A DNA stretch of 64,000 nucleotides. Origin: Sphingomonadaceae bacterium (GTDB lineage Bacteria > Pseudomonadota > Alphaproteobacteria > Sphingomonadales > Sphingomonadaceae). The notes under the pieces were generated by a model. That model was given only the letters and a program-made list of their open reading frames with translations. It made no database searches and was not told the origin of the DNA. Both the position numbers and the translations under genes were made by a program. Shown here piece after piece: positions 57,422 through 64,000 of this stretch; positions within the stretch are counted from its first letter, which is position 1, and each line of letters begins with the position of its first letter. The stretch covers positions 24,198-88,197 of the forward strand of contig JAHDBR010000003.1 in the NCBI GenBank assembly GCA_020630295.1. The letters run 5' to 3'.

Positions 57422-59247
57422 TCCCGCCGGAACCGGCAAACAGCGCGCAGAGCGGCAGCGCTGCGGGCCAGGATCTGGACCTTTGGCCGATTGGCAATTG
57501 TCAGGTCAGCGGGCTGATTGACCGCAACGCTGGTCTGGTCTGGGGCTGCGTGCCGCGGGTGGACGGGGACCCTGTGTTCTGCGCGTTGCTCAATGGGCAA
57601 AAGCCCGATCAGGGTGTCTGGCGTTTCGAACTGGAAGGGCAGACGGGCTCCAGCCAGCATTACGAACGCAACACCGCCATTCTAGTCACTCGTCTGGAAG
57701 CACAGGACGGCAGCGCCGTAGAAATCCGCGACTTCTGCCCCCGCTTCGAAAGTTCAGGCAGAATGTACCGCCCGGTTGCCTTTATCCGGATTGTGCGGCC
57801 CGTGGCTGGCTCTCCCAGAATCAAGGTCGTGCTCCGTCCGATGCATGATTACGGAGCCGGAATTGCGGAACATACAAACGGTACCAATCACATCCGCTAT
57901 CTGATGGGTGATCAGGCGATGCGGCTCAGTACCGATGCCCCGGTCGGCTATATTCTGGAAGGCCGCGCATACCGGGTGGAAAGTGACCAGCATTTCTTCC
58001 TCGGCCCTGACGAGCCGTTTGTCGGCAATTTGCGGTCCGAATTGCGGCGGATGGATCAAAGCACCATGCGCTATTGGAAGCATTGGGTGCGCGGCCTGCA
58101 TCTGCCGTTGGAATGGCAGGAGGATGTAATCCGCTGCGCGATTGCGCTGAAACTGTGCCAGCATGAAGAAACCGGCGCGATTGTGGCGGCATTGACCACC
58201 TCTATTCCAGAGGCATCGGGCAGCGAACGCAATTGGGATTACCGGTACTGCTGGATACGCGATTCCTATTACACTGTGCAGGCGCTCAACCGCCTGGGCG
58301 CGCTCGACGTGCTGGAAAAATACCTCGCCTATCTGCGCAATATTATCGACGGCGCCAAAGGCGGGCAAATTCAGCCGCTTTATTCAGTGATGGGCGAAAG
58401 CGAACTGCATGAGAGCTTTGCCGACGAATTGTCCGGCTATCGCGGTATGGGTCCGGTCAGGATCGGTAACGCCGCCTACAAACAGGTCCAGCACGACTGT
58501 TACGGGCAGATAGTCTTGCCAACAGCACAGGCATTTTTTGACCACCGCCTGCTGCGCATGGCCGACGAAAGTGATTTCGCCAGTCTTGAAGAGGTTGGCG
58601 ATATGGCATGGGCGATGCACGATCAGCCCGATGCCGGATTGTGGGAATTTCGCACCCGGCAAGAAGTGCACACATATTCTGCGGTCATGTGCTGGGCAGC
58701 GTGCGACCGGCTGGCCAATGTAGCCGAACATATGGGCAAGGCTGACCGTGCAACCCACTGGCGCGAGCGTGCCGAAACGATCCGCGCCAGAATCGAAAAA
58801 GAAGCCTGGGTCGAAGACGGTCAGCATTACGGCGCTAGCTTTGAAAGCGACTATCTGGATGCCAGCCTGCTGCAGATGGTCGAACTGCGTTTCCTGAAAC
58901 CGGAGGATGCGCGCTTCAAAAGCACATTCGCCGCGATCGAAAAGACCCTCCGCCGCGGGGAGCATATGCTGCGTTATGCTTCGGAAGATGATTTCGGCCT
59001 GCCCGAAACGGCGTTTAACGTCTGTACCTTCTGGCTGATCGAGGCGCTGCATCTGGCCGGGCGCAACGAAGAAGCCTGCGGCATCTTCACGGCCATGCTG
59101 AGCCACCGGACCGGCTCGGGAATGCTGTCCGAAGATCTGGATTTCGAAACAGGCGAGTTATGGGGCAACTTTCCGCAGACATATTCGTTGGTAGGGGTGA
59201 TCAACTGCGCAGGCCTGCTGTCGCGCAAATGGAGCGATATAAGATGA
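57406..59247 (+). CDS. glycoside hydrolase family 15 protein
   Basis: GH15 hydrolase, cytoplasmic (no signal peptide). An N-terminal beta-sandwich (about 20-215: LDLWPIGNCQVSGLIDRNAG, WGCVPRVDGDPVFCALLNG) is followed by an alpha/alpha barrel (about 230-610) with ASGSERNWDYRYCWIRDSYY (about 269-288) and EDLDFETGELWGNFPQTYSL near the end, holding conserved acidic residues. Length is 613 residues. Family members are glucoamylases, glucodextranases or, in actinobacteria and archaea, trehalases. The place between otsB and otsA suggests trehalose breakdown or an alpha-glucan link, which is inference. It starts inside the end of otsB and ends seven bases before otsA. Confidence 0.93.
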   Translation: MVELVIPPEPANSAQSGSAAGQDLDLWPIGNCQVSGLIDRNAGLVWGCVPRVDGDPVFCALLNGQKPDQGVWRFELEGQTGSSQHYERNTAILVTRLEAQDGSAVEIRDFCPRFESSGRMYRPVAFIRIVRPVAGSPRIKVVLRPMHDYGAGIAEHTNGTNHIRYLMGDQAMRLSTDAPVGYILEGRAYRVESDQHFFLGPDEPFVGNLRSELRRMDQSTMRYWKHWVRGLHLPLEWQEDVIRCAIALKLCQHEETGAIVAALTTSIPEASGSERNWDYRYCWIRDSYYTVQALNRLGALDVLEKYLAYLRNIIDGAKGGQIQPLYSVMGESELHESFADELSGYRGMGPVRIGNAAYKQVQHDCYGQIVLPTAQAFFDHRLLRMADESDFASLEEVGDMAWAMHDQPDAGLWEFRTRQEVHTYSAVMCWAACDRLANVAEHMGKADRATHWRERAETIRARIEKEAWVEDGQHYGASFESDYLDASLLQMVELRFLKPEDARFKSTFAAIEKTLRRGEHMLRYASEDDFGLPETAFNVCTFWLIEALHLAGRNEEACGIFTAMLSHRTGSGMLSEDLDFETGELWGNFPQTYSLVGVINCAGLLSRKWSDIR

Positions 59248-59254
59248 AACAGAC

Positions 59255-60643
59255 ATGAGCCGCCTCGTCATCATCTCGAACCGGGTCGCCGTGGCCAAGG
59301 CACGCGGTGCCGCAGGCGCGCAGGGCGGACTGGCCGGGGCGCTCAATTCGGCTCTGAAGAAATTCGGCGGCATCTGGTTTGGCTGGTCCGGTAACGAGGC
59401 CGAGGAAACCACCCGTCATATCGAGCTGAATAATAATGACGGTGTAACCACCGCGACCATCGATCTCAGCGCCCATGATATTGACGAATATTATAACGGC
59501 TATGCCAATTCGACCCTATGGCCGCTGTTTCACTACCGGCTGGATCTGACCGAATATGAAAACGAATTCGGCAAGGGATACGAACGGGTCAACGAACATT
59601 TCGCGCAAAGCGTTACGCCGCTGATCGAACCGGATGATTTAATCTGGGTGCATGATTATCATTTGCTGCCACTCGGCGAACGGCTGAGATCGCGCGGGCT
59701 GAAAAACCGGATCGGGTTCTTCCTGCACACTCCATGGCCGCCCGCCCGCCTGTTCGTGTCGCTGCCCTATCACGAGCGGCTGGTCCGGACGATGCTGGAA
59801 TATGATGTCATCGGCTTCCAGACCGACGAATGGCTCGGCAGCTTTCTGCATTATTGCGCCAAGGAACTGGGCGCGGACGTGAATGAAGATACCGGCGAAA
59901 TCCGGTTTGAGGGCCACGTGTCGCACGCGCGCGCCTATCCCATCGGGGTGGATTGGGATCATATCCAGACCCAAGGTGCGACAGCCGAGGCGGAACAGGC
60001 GGCGCAGCGTATGCTGGCAAGCACCCGCGACCGGACGGCCATGATCGGTGTTGACCGGCTTGATTATTCGAAGGGCCTACCCGAACGCATTGACGGCATT
60101 TCGCGCTTTTTTGACCAGAACCCTGACCGCGTGCGCGATCTTGTATTCATCCAGATTGCACCGCCTAGCCGCGAAGATGTTGGCAGCTATCAGCAGATCC
60201 GCGCAGAGCTGGAACAGAAGACGGGCCAGATCAATGGCGCACGGTCTGAAGTCGATATCGTCCCGATCCGCTATGTGAACCGCGGGCACAGTCTGGCCGA
60301 ATTATGCGGCTTCTTCCGATCAGCGAAGATTTGCTTGGTAACGCCGCTGCGCGACGGAATGAATTTGGTCGCCAAAGAATATATTGCGGCTCAGGATCCC
60401 GAAGATCCGGGCGTATTGATCCTTTCCGAATTTGCAGGCGCCGCGCATCAGATGAAAGAGGCTATTCTGGTCAATCCGCACAGTCCGGACAATCTGGCCA
60501 GAGCAATTCGCACCGCACTTGATATGCCGCGCGAAGAACGCAAACGCCGCTATGACATCTTGGCAGACACGGTGCGCAATGACGACATCCACGGCTGGAC
60601 CGAAAACTTTGTCAGCGATCTTCGCGGCGCAGCGCGACAATAA
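59255..60643 (+). CDS. otsA: alpha,alpha-trehalose-phosphate synthase (UDP-forming)
   Basis: GT20 enzyme joining glucose from NDP-glucose to glucose 6-phosphate. RLVIISNRVAVAKARGAAGA opens the protein, HDYHLLPLGERLRSRGL (about 130-146) and IGFFLHTPWPPARLFVSLP (about 151-169) match OtsA, as do MIGVDRLDYSKGLPERIDGI (about 263-282) and VTPLRDGMNLVAKEYIAAQ (about 360-378), with the acidic donor site. Length is 462 residues. It follows the GH15 gene and ends just before tRNA-Thr on the other strand. Confidence 0.96.
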   Translation: MSRLVIISNRVAVAKARGAAGAQGGLAGALNSALKKFGGIWFGWSGNEAEETTRHIELNNNDGVTTATIDLSAHDIDEYYNGYANSTLWPLFHYRLDLTEYENEFGKGYERVNEHFAQSVTPLIEPDDLIWVHDYHLLPLGERLRSRGLKNRIGFFLHTPWPPARLFVSLPYHERLVRTMLEYDVIGFQTDEWLGSFLHYCAKELGADVNEDTGEIRFEGHVSHARAYPIGVDWDHIQTQGATAEAEQAAQRMLASTRDRTAMIGVDRLDYSKGLPERIDGISRFFDQNPDRVRDLVFIQIAPPSREDVGSYQQIRAELEQKTGQINGARSEVDIVPIRYVNRGHSLAELCGFFRSAKICLVTPLRDGMNLVAKEYIAAQDPEDPGVLILSEFAGAAHQMKEAILVNPHSPDNLARAIRTALDMPREERKRRYDILADTVRNDDIHGWTENFVSDLRGAARQ

Positions 60644-60695
60644 AACGCGGCCCGCCAATGGCCTGCGGCAAACTGGTACTAGGTGTGGGGGTTGA

Positions 60696-60770
60696 TGGTG
60701 CTGCTAGGGAGAATTGAACTCCCGGCCTCGTCATTACCAATGACGCGCTCTACCACTGAGCTACAGCAGC
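60696..60770 (-). tRNA. tRNA-Thr (anticodon GGT)
   Basis: Minus-strand cloverleaf with acceptor GCTGCTG/TAGCAGC, D-arm AGCTCAGTGGTAGAGC, anticodon stem CGTCA/TGACG around loop TTGGTAA (anticodon GGT), T-arm CGGGAGTTCAATTCTCCC, discriminator A and encoded CCA. Confidence 0.96.
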
Positions 60771-60874
60771 GTACCGATCAAGGCGCGCCCTATTGTCGGC
60801 GGGCGCGGGAAAGTCAAGCCGACTTTAACTAAACGGGCTTGAGCAATTGCCACTTACCCGCAATAGGTTGCCAA

Positions 60875-61033
60875 ATGGCTGACACACCTGAATCCGGTAC
60901 GAAAAAGCTGACCCGCGAAGAGCGGCTGGCGGCGAAGCTGCGCGAGAATTTGCGCCGCCGAAAAAGCCAGGCGCGGGAAATGGATGGCACATCCGGGAAT
61001 GAAAATGGCGGGAATGGCGCGGAAACGCCGTAA
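60875..61033 (+). CDS. small basic protein of unknown function
   Basis: Not recognised. The 52-residue frame from ATG 60875 (MADTPESGTKKLTREERL) has a strongly charged predicted helix, LTREERLAAKLRENLRRRKS followed by QAREMDG, with no hydrophobic stretch, and a Gly/Asn-rich end. The Arg/Lys-rich helix could bind nucleic acid or form a coiled coil. A good ribosome binding site is not seen (AATAGG lies ten bases upstream). The gene lies between tRNA-Thr and gpmA. That it is a real gene is inferred from composition and frame bias. Confidence 0.6.
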   Translation: MADTPESGTKKLTREERLAAKLRENLRRRKSQAREMDGTSGNENGGNGAETP

Positions 61034-61143
61034 GAATCACTTTCCAAACGGGGCGCTGAAAGCTAGCTAATGGTGCTCTCAATTGCTGATGATCCATTGG
61101 ATCACGCCCATGCAATCAAGCCCGACCGCTCAGGAGCACAAAT

Positions 61144-61830
61144 TTGCCGACACTCATTCTCGTCCGTCATGGCCAAAGCCAATGGAATCTGGAAAACCGC
61201 TTCACCGGATGGTGGGATGTTGATCTGACCGAGAAAGGCATCGCAGAAGCCAAAGCGGCAGGCGATCTGATGGCCGCAAAAAATGTCCTGCCGACGGTTG
61301 CCTTTACATCCTTTCAAACCCGCGCAATCAAAACGCTTAATCTTGCGCTGGGAGAGGCAAACCGTTTGTGGATTCCGGTGACCAAGGACTGGCGGCTGAA
61401 TGAACGCCATTATGGCGGGCTGACCGGCCTCAACAAGCAGGAAACGCGGGATAAGCATGGAGACGAACAGGTCCATATCTGGCGCCGCAGCTTCGATGTA
61501 CCGCCGCCCGAAATGGAAGCGGGCAGCGAATATGATCTGGCGCAGGACCCGCGCTATGCCGGTATTGACATCCCCAATACGGAAAGCCTGAAGCTGACAA
61601 TTGAACGCGTGCTTCCCTATTGGGAAAGCGATATTCTGCCAGTTCTGGCGAGCGGTGAAACGGTGATTATTTCCGCGCATGGCAATTCGTTGCGCGCTTT
61701 GGTCAAGCATCTGTCGGGCATTTCCGATGACGACATTACCGGTCTTGAAATTCCGACCGGTCAACCGATTATCTATCAGTTCGATGCGGATATGCAGCCC
61801 GGCGAACGCCATTATCTGAAGGATATGTGA
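61144..61830 (+). CDS. gpmA: 2,3-bisphosphoglycerate-dependent phosphoglycerate mutase
   Basis: Interconverts 3- and 2-phosphoglycerate in glycolysis. The phosphohistidine loop is [20 protein letters not shown] (about 6-25), and [20 protein letters not shown] and [19 protein letters not shown] (second catalytic His) follow. Length is 228 residues. The start is TTG at 61144 (PTLILVRHG follows), with AGGAG nine bases upstream. Its stop overlaps the purE start. Confidence 0.96.
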   Translation: MPTLILVRHGQSQWNLENRFTGWWDVDLTEKGIAEAKAAGDLMAAKNVLPTVAFTSFQTRAIKTLNLALGEANRLWIPVTKDWRLNERHYGGLTGLNKQETRDKHGDEQVHIWRRSFDVPPPEMEAGSEYDLAQDPRYAGIDIPNTESLKLTIERVLPYWESDILPVLASGETVIISAHGNSLRALVKHLSGISDDDITGLEIPTGQPIIYQFDADMQPGERHYLKDM

Positions 61831-62318
61831 TTACTATGCCGGCTAAGGTAGCTATCGTAATGGGCAGCCAGTCCGACTGGCCGACCATGAAGTGCACGTC
61901 GCAAGTTCTGGAGCAGCTTGGCGTTGAAACAGATGTCCGGATTGTGTCTGCGCACCGCACACCGGACCGGATGGTGGAGTTTGCCAAAACCGCGGCCGGG
62001 GAAGGCATCAAAGTGATCGTTGCCGGCGCCGGCGGCGCAGCGCATTTGCCCGGCATGATTGCCGCGATGACGCACCTGCCCGTTCTGGGCGTGCCGGTAA
62101 AATCAAAGGCGCTTTCCGGCATGGATAGCCTGCTATCCATCGTGCAAATGCCGGCGGGCGTTCCTACGGGGACGCTGGCAATTGGCGAAGCAGGGGCGAC
62201 CAATGCCGGCTTGCTGGCAGCGTCCATTCTCGCGACCAGCGACGACGAACTGGCGCAGCGGTTGATTGCGTGGCGGACAGAGCGCAGCGAAGCGGTTGCA
62301 GAGCGACCGTCTGATTGA
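61827..62318 (+). CDS. purE: N5-carboxyaminoimidazole ribonucleotide mutase PurE
   Basis: Purine synthesis enzyme converting N5-CAIR to [24 protein letters not shown] (about 7-26), [17 protein letters not shown] (about 40-56) and [20 protein letters not shown] (about 64-83) are diagnostic of class I Pur[21 protein letters not shown] also fits. Length is 163 residues from GTG 61827, or 160 from ATG 61836. It overlaps gpmA by four bases and precedes purK. Confidence 0.96.
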   Translation: MITMPAKVAIVMGSQSDWPTMKCTSQVLEQLGVETDVRIVSAHRTPDRMVEFAKTAAGEGIKVIVAGAGGAAHLPGMIAAMTHLPVLGVPVKSKALSGMDSLLSIVQMPAGVPTGTLAIGEAGATNAGLLAASILATSDDELAQRLIAWRTERSEAVAERPSD

Positions 62319-62346
62319 CGCGCATGAATTGGGGGGCAAGCGGCTG

Positions 62347-63402
62347 ATGCTAAAATCAGGATCGACGATCGGCATATTGGGCGGCGGGCAGCTGGGCCGG
62401 ATGATGGCCGCTTCCGCAGCGCAACTGGGCTATAAATGCATCGTTTATGCGCCGGAAAAAGACAGCGTCGCCGCGCAGGTCTGTAATGACTTCTTCGCCA
62501 ACAAGTATGACGACGGTCCCGCGATTGCCGCATTTGCGCAGCAATGCGATGTTGTGACGTGGGAGTTTGAGAATGTCCCCGTCGCCCCTCTCACCCCGAT
62601 TGCCGACCGCATGGCGCCGCACCCCCGCGCGCTGGAAACCGCGCAGGACCGGCTGGCTGAAAAACGCTTTGTTGAAGGGCTGGGCGGGCGGTGTGCGGCC
62701 TATCAAAAAGTCGATTCAACCCACGATCTTATTTCCGCTACAGACCGCATTGGCGCGCCCGGCATTCTGAAAACGCGGCGCGATGGGTATGACGGCAAAG
62801 GCCAGTGGCGGATCAATTCGGGCCGCGATGCCGAAGGGCTGAACGTGCCGGACGTGCCGACAATCTATGAAGGCTTTGTCGAATTTTTTGCCGAGTTCTC
62901 CGTCATTCTAGTGCGCGGCAAAGACGGAGAAATCCGTTTCTGGGATAGCGCACAGAATGTCCATACCGACGGCATTCTGGCCACCTCCACTCTGCCCGCG
63001 AGTGCGCAGGTTGCCGCCCAGCTGGACGAAGCGCGCAAGCTGGCGGGCGATGTGGCCGCCGCGCTCAATTATGTCGGCGTGCTGACGTGCGAGTTTTTTG
63101 CCACGCATGAAGGACCGATCTTCAATGAAATGGCGCCGCGCGTGCATAATTCCGGTCATTGGACGATCGAAGGTGCCGCCACCAGCCAGTTTGAAAACCA
63201 TATCCGCGCAATTTGCGGCCTGCCCCTTGGTGACACCGCCACCATCGCGCCGCGTATCGTGATGGAGAATGTTATCGGCAAGGATGCAGCGAAGGCGCTG
63301 GACGCGTTGCAAGAAGCTGACGCCCACGTGCATCTTTACGGAAAGAACCAGGCGAGAGACGGGCGCAAGATGGGCCACATCACGCGGATTGGCCGCGATT
63401 GA
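62347..63402 (+). CDS. purK: N5-carboxyaminoimidazole ribonucleotide synthase PurK
   Basis: ATP-grasp enzyme that carboxylates AIR for PurE. IGILGGGQLGRMMAASAAQL opens the protein (about 8-27), VVTWEFENVPVAPL (about 69-82), KTRRDGYDGKGQWRI (about 143-157), FVEFFAEFSVILVRGKDGEI and FNEMAPRVHNSGHWTIEGA (metal site, about 260-278) follow. The start is ATG at 62347 (MLKSGSTIGILGGG, 351 residues); the frame extends upstream into purE without similarity. Its TGA overlaps the folA ATG by one base. Confidence 0.96.
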   Translation: MLKSGSTIGILGGGQLGRMMAASAAQLGYKCIVYAPEKDSVAAQVCNDFFANKYDDGPAIAAFAQQCDVVTWEFENVPVAPLTPIADRMAPHPRALETAQDRLAEKRFVEGLGGRCAAYQKVDSTHDLISATDRIGAPGILKTRRDGYDGKGQWRINSGRDAEGLNVPDVPTIYEGFVEFFAEFSVILVRGKDGEIRFWDSAQNVHTDGILATSTLPASAQVAAQLDEARKLAGDVAAALNYVGVLTCEFFATHEGPIFNEMAPRVHNSGHWTIEGAATSQFENHIRAICGLPLGDTATIAPRIVMENVIGKDAAKALDALQEADAHVHLYGKNQARDGRKMGHITRIGRD

Positions 63403-63905
63403 TGGACGTGACCGAAGACGGACAGACATTGGTCGTTATCTATGCGCGCGCCGCCAATGGCGCGATTGGTAAGAATGGCCGTTTGCCGTGGCACCTTCCC
63501 GCCGATTTGAAGCGGTTTAAGGCGCTGACCATGGACGCGCCGATGATCATGGGCCGCAAGACATTCGAAAGCCTGCCCGGCCTCCTTCCCGGACGCAGGC
63601 ATATTGTGCTGACGCGCCGAGAACTCTGGGACAGCGAAGGGGCCGAAGTGGTCCGCTCCGTTGACGAGGCGCTGGCGGCTGCTGGCGGCGGGACTGTTTC
63701 GGTTATTGGCGGTGCGGCTATCTACGATATTTTCCTGCCACGTGCGGACAAAGTTGAGCTGACCCAAATCCACGCAGAGTATGAAGGTGACACATTCATG
63801 CCGCCGCTCGGGGCGGAATGGGAAATATCCGCGCAGGAAGATCATGACGCAAAGGATGATCGCCCGGCCTATTCCTTCATCACATTGGAACGGGTGCCGG
63901 CATGA
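63402..63905 (+). CDS. folA: dihydrofolate reductase
   Basis: Reduces dihydrofolate to tetrahydrofolate with NADPH. VVIYARAANGAIGKNGRLPW (about 11-30) with the Met20-loop region, WHLPADLKRFKALTMDAPMI, MGRKTFESLPGLLPGRRHIV (about 50-69) and VIGGAAIYDIFLPRADKVEL (about 101-120) are typical. Length is 167 residues. The ATG at 63402 lies in TGATG with the purK stop; a TTG one codon before is also possible. It completes a gpmA-purE-purK-folA run with overlapping or close genes. Confidence 0.96.
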   Translation: MDVTEDGQTLVVIYARAANGAIGKNGRLPWHLPADLKRFKALTMDAPMIMGRKTFESLPGLLPGRRHIVLTRRELWDSEGAEVVRSVDEALAAAGGGTVSVIGGAAIYDIFLPRADKVELTQIHAEYEGDTFMPPLGAEWEISAQEDHDAKDDRPAYSFITLERVPA

Positions 63906-64000
63906 AAAAGCTTCTGCTCAATATCCTTCTTCTGATCGTGGTGATCGGCGCGGCATTTTTTATGTTCGCGCCTGCCTATGTCGAACGCGATATGAATGTA
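63902..64000 (+). CDS. N-terminus of an exported or membrane-anchored protein (3' partial)
   Basis: ATG at 63902 overlaps the folA stop in ATGA and opens a frame to the window edge. The 33 visible residues are a signal/anchor segment: KKLLLNILLLIVVIGAAFFM followed by FAPAYVERDMNV. The VERDMN-like pattern after the anchor reminds me of membrane dipeptidases that follow folA in some sphingomonads, but this is memory, not proof. Confidence 0.6.
   Translation, partial: MKKLLLNILLLIVVIGAAFFMFAPAYVERDMNV

Overview
The window looks like a chromosomal segment of an alphaproteobacterium of the order Sphingomonadales, probably near Erythrobacter/Altererythrobacter. The reasons are inference from family knowledge: a moderately GC-rich coding style, a tonB-exbB-exbD-exbD locus of sphingomonad type with a very acidic/proline-rich TonB, the division-site ATPase MipZ, a cysNC fusion, a petABC bc1 operon, a joint phosphomannomutase/phosphoglucomutase, and several secreted orphan proteins that resemble sphingomonad-restricted families. 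Coding density is very high. I see no insertion sequence, prophage, CRISPR array or rRNA. Two tRNA genes are present (Gly-TCC and Thr-GGT, both minus).

Layout. 1-2440: 3' part of a sterol-desaturase-like di-iron hydroxylase, then a GMC oxidoreductase. 2501-4489: glnK-amtB with a good sigma-54 promoter and a strong terminator. 4477-11626 (minus): rpmI-rplT, pheS-pheT, prfC, then a PNPOx-fold protein and an EEP-family phosphatase/nuclease. 11792-20000: an outer-membrane barrel protein, hisN-like phosphatase, AraC regulator, prs, glpX, hom, a thioesterase and two secreted orphan proteins. 19915-24189: a structured leader followed by tonB, exbB, exbD1 and exbD2, a terminator, then exbD3 and a fourth, degenerate ExbD paralogue without the transmembrane aspartate. 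24191-31234: an orphan ligase-associated-type helicase, DUF2059 protein, pgm, membrane-anchored J protein, mipZ and panC. 31253-37274: DEAD-box RNA helicase, tRNA-Gly, and the sulfate activation set cysD-cysNC-cysQ. 37314-43333: OmpA-type lipoprotein with a K+/H+ or Na+/H+ antiporter, apt, and the petABC operon. 43609-54817: pgeF-pepN, a Ste24-type protease, an SDR protein, DMT exporter, threonine-aldolase-like enzyme, small GNAT protein, a pair of bacterial PH-domain membrane proteins and an acyl-CoA dehydrogenase. 54908-60643: SSS symporter, then otsB - GH15 hydrolase - otsA (trehalose). 60696-64000: tRNA-Thr, a 52-residue basic protein, gpmA, purE-purK, folA and the start of an exported or membrane-anchored protein.

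Most of the window is housekeeping. The least ordinary parts are the four-ExbD TonB locus with its degenerate last member and folded 5' leader, the GH15 enzyme embedded between the two trehalose synthesis genes, the lone Lhr-like helicase, an SSS symporter whose only well-placed start codon is CTG, and three convergent gene pairs whose stop codons overlap in the same four bases.
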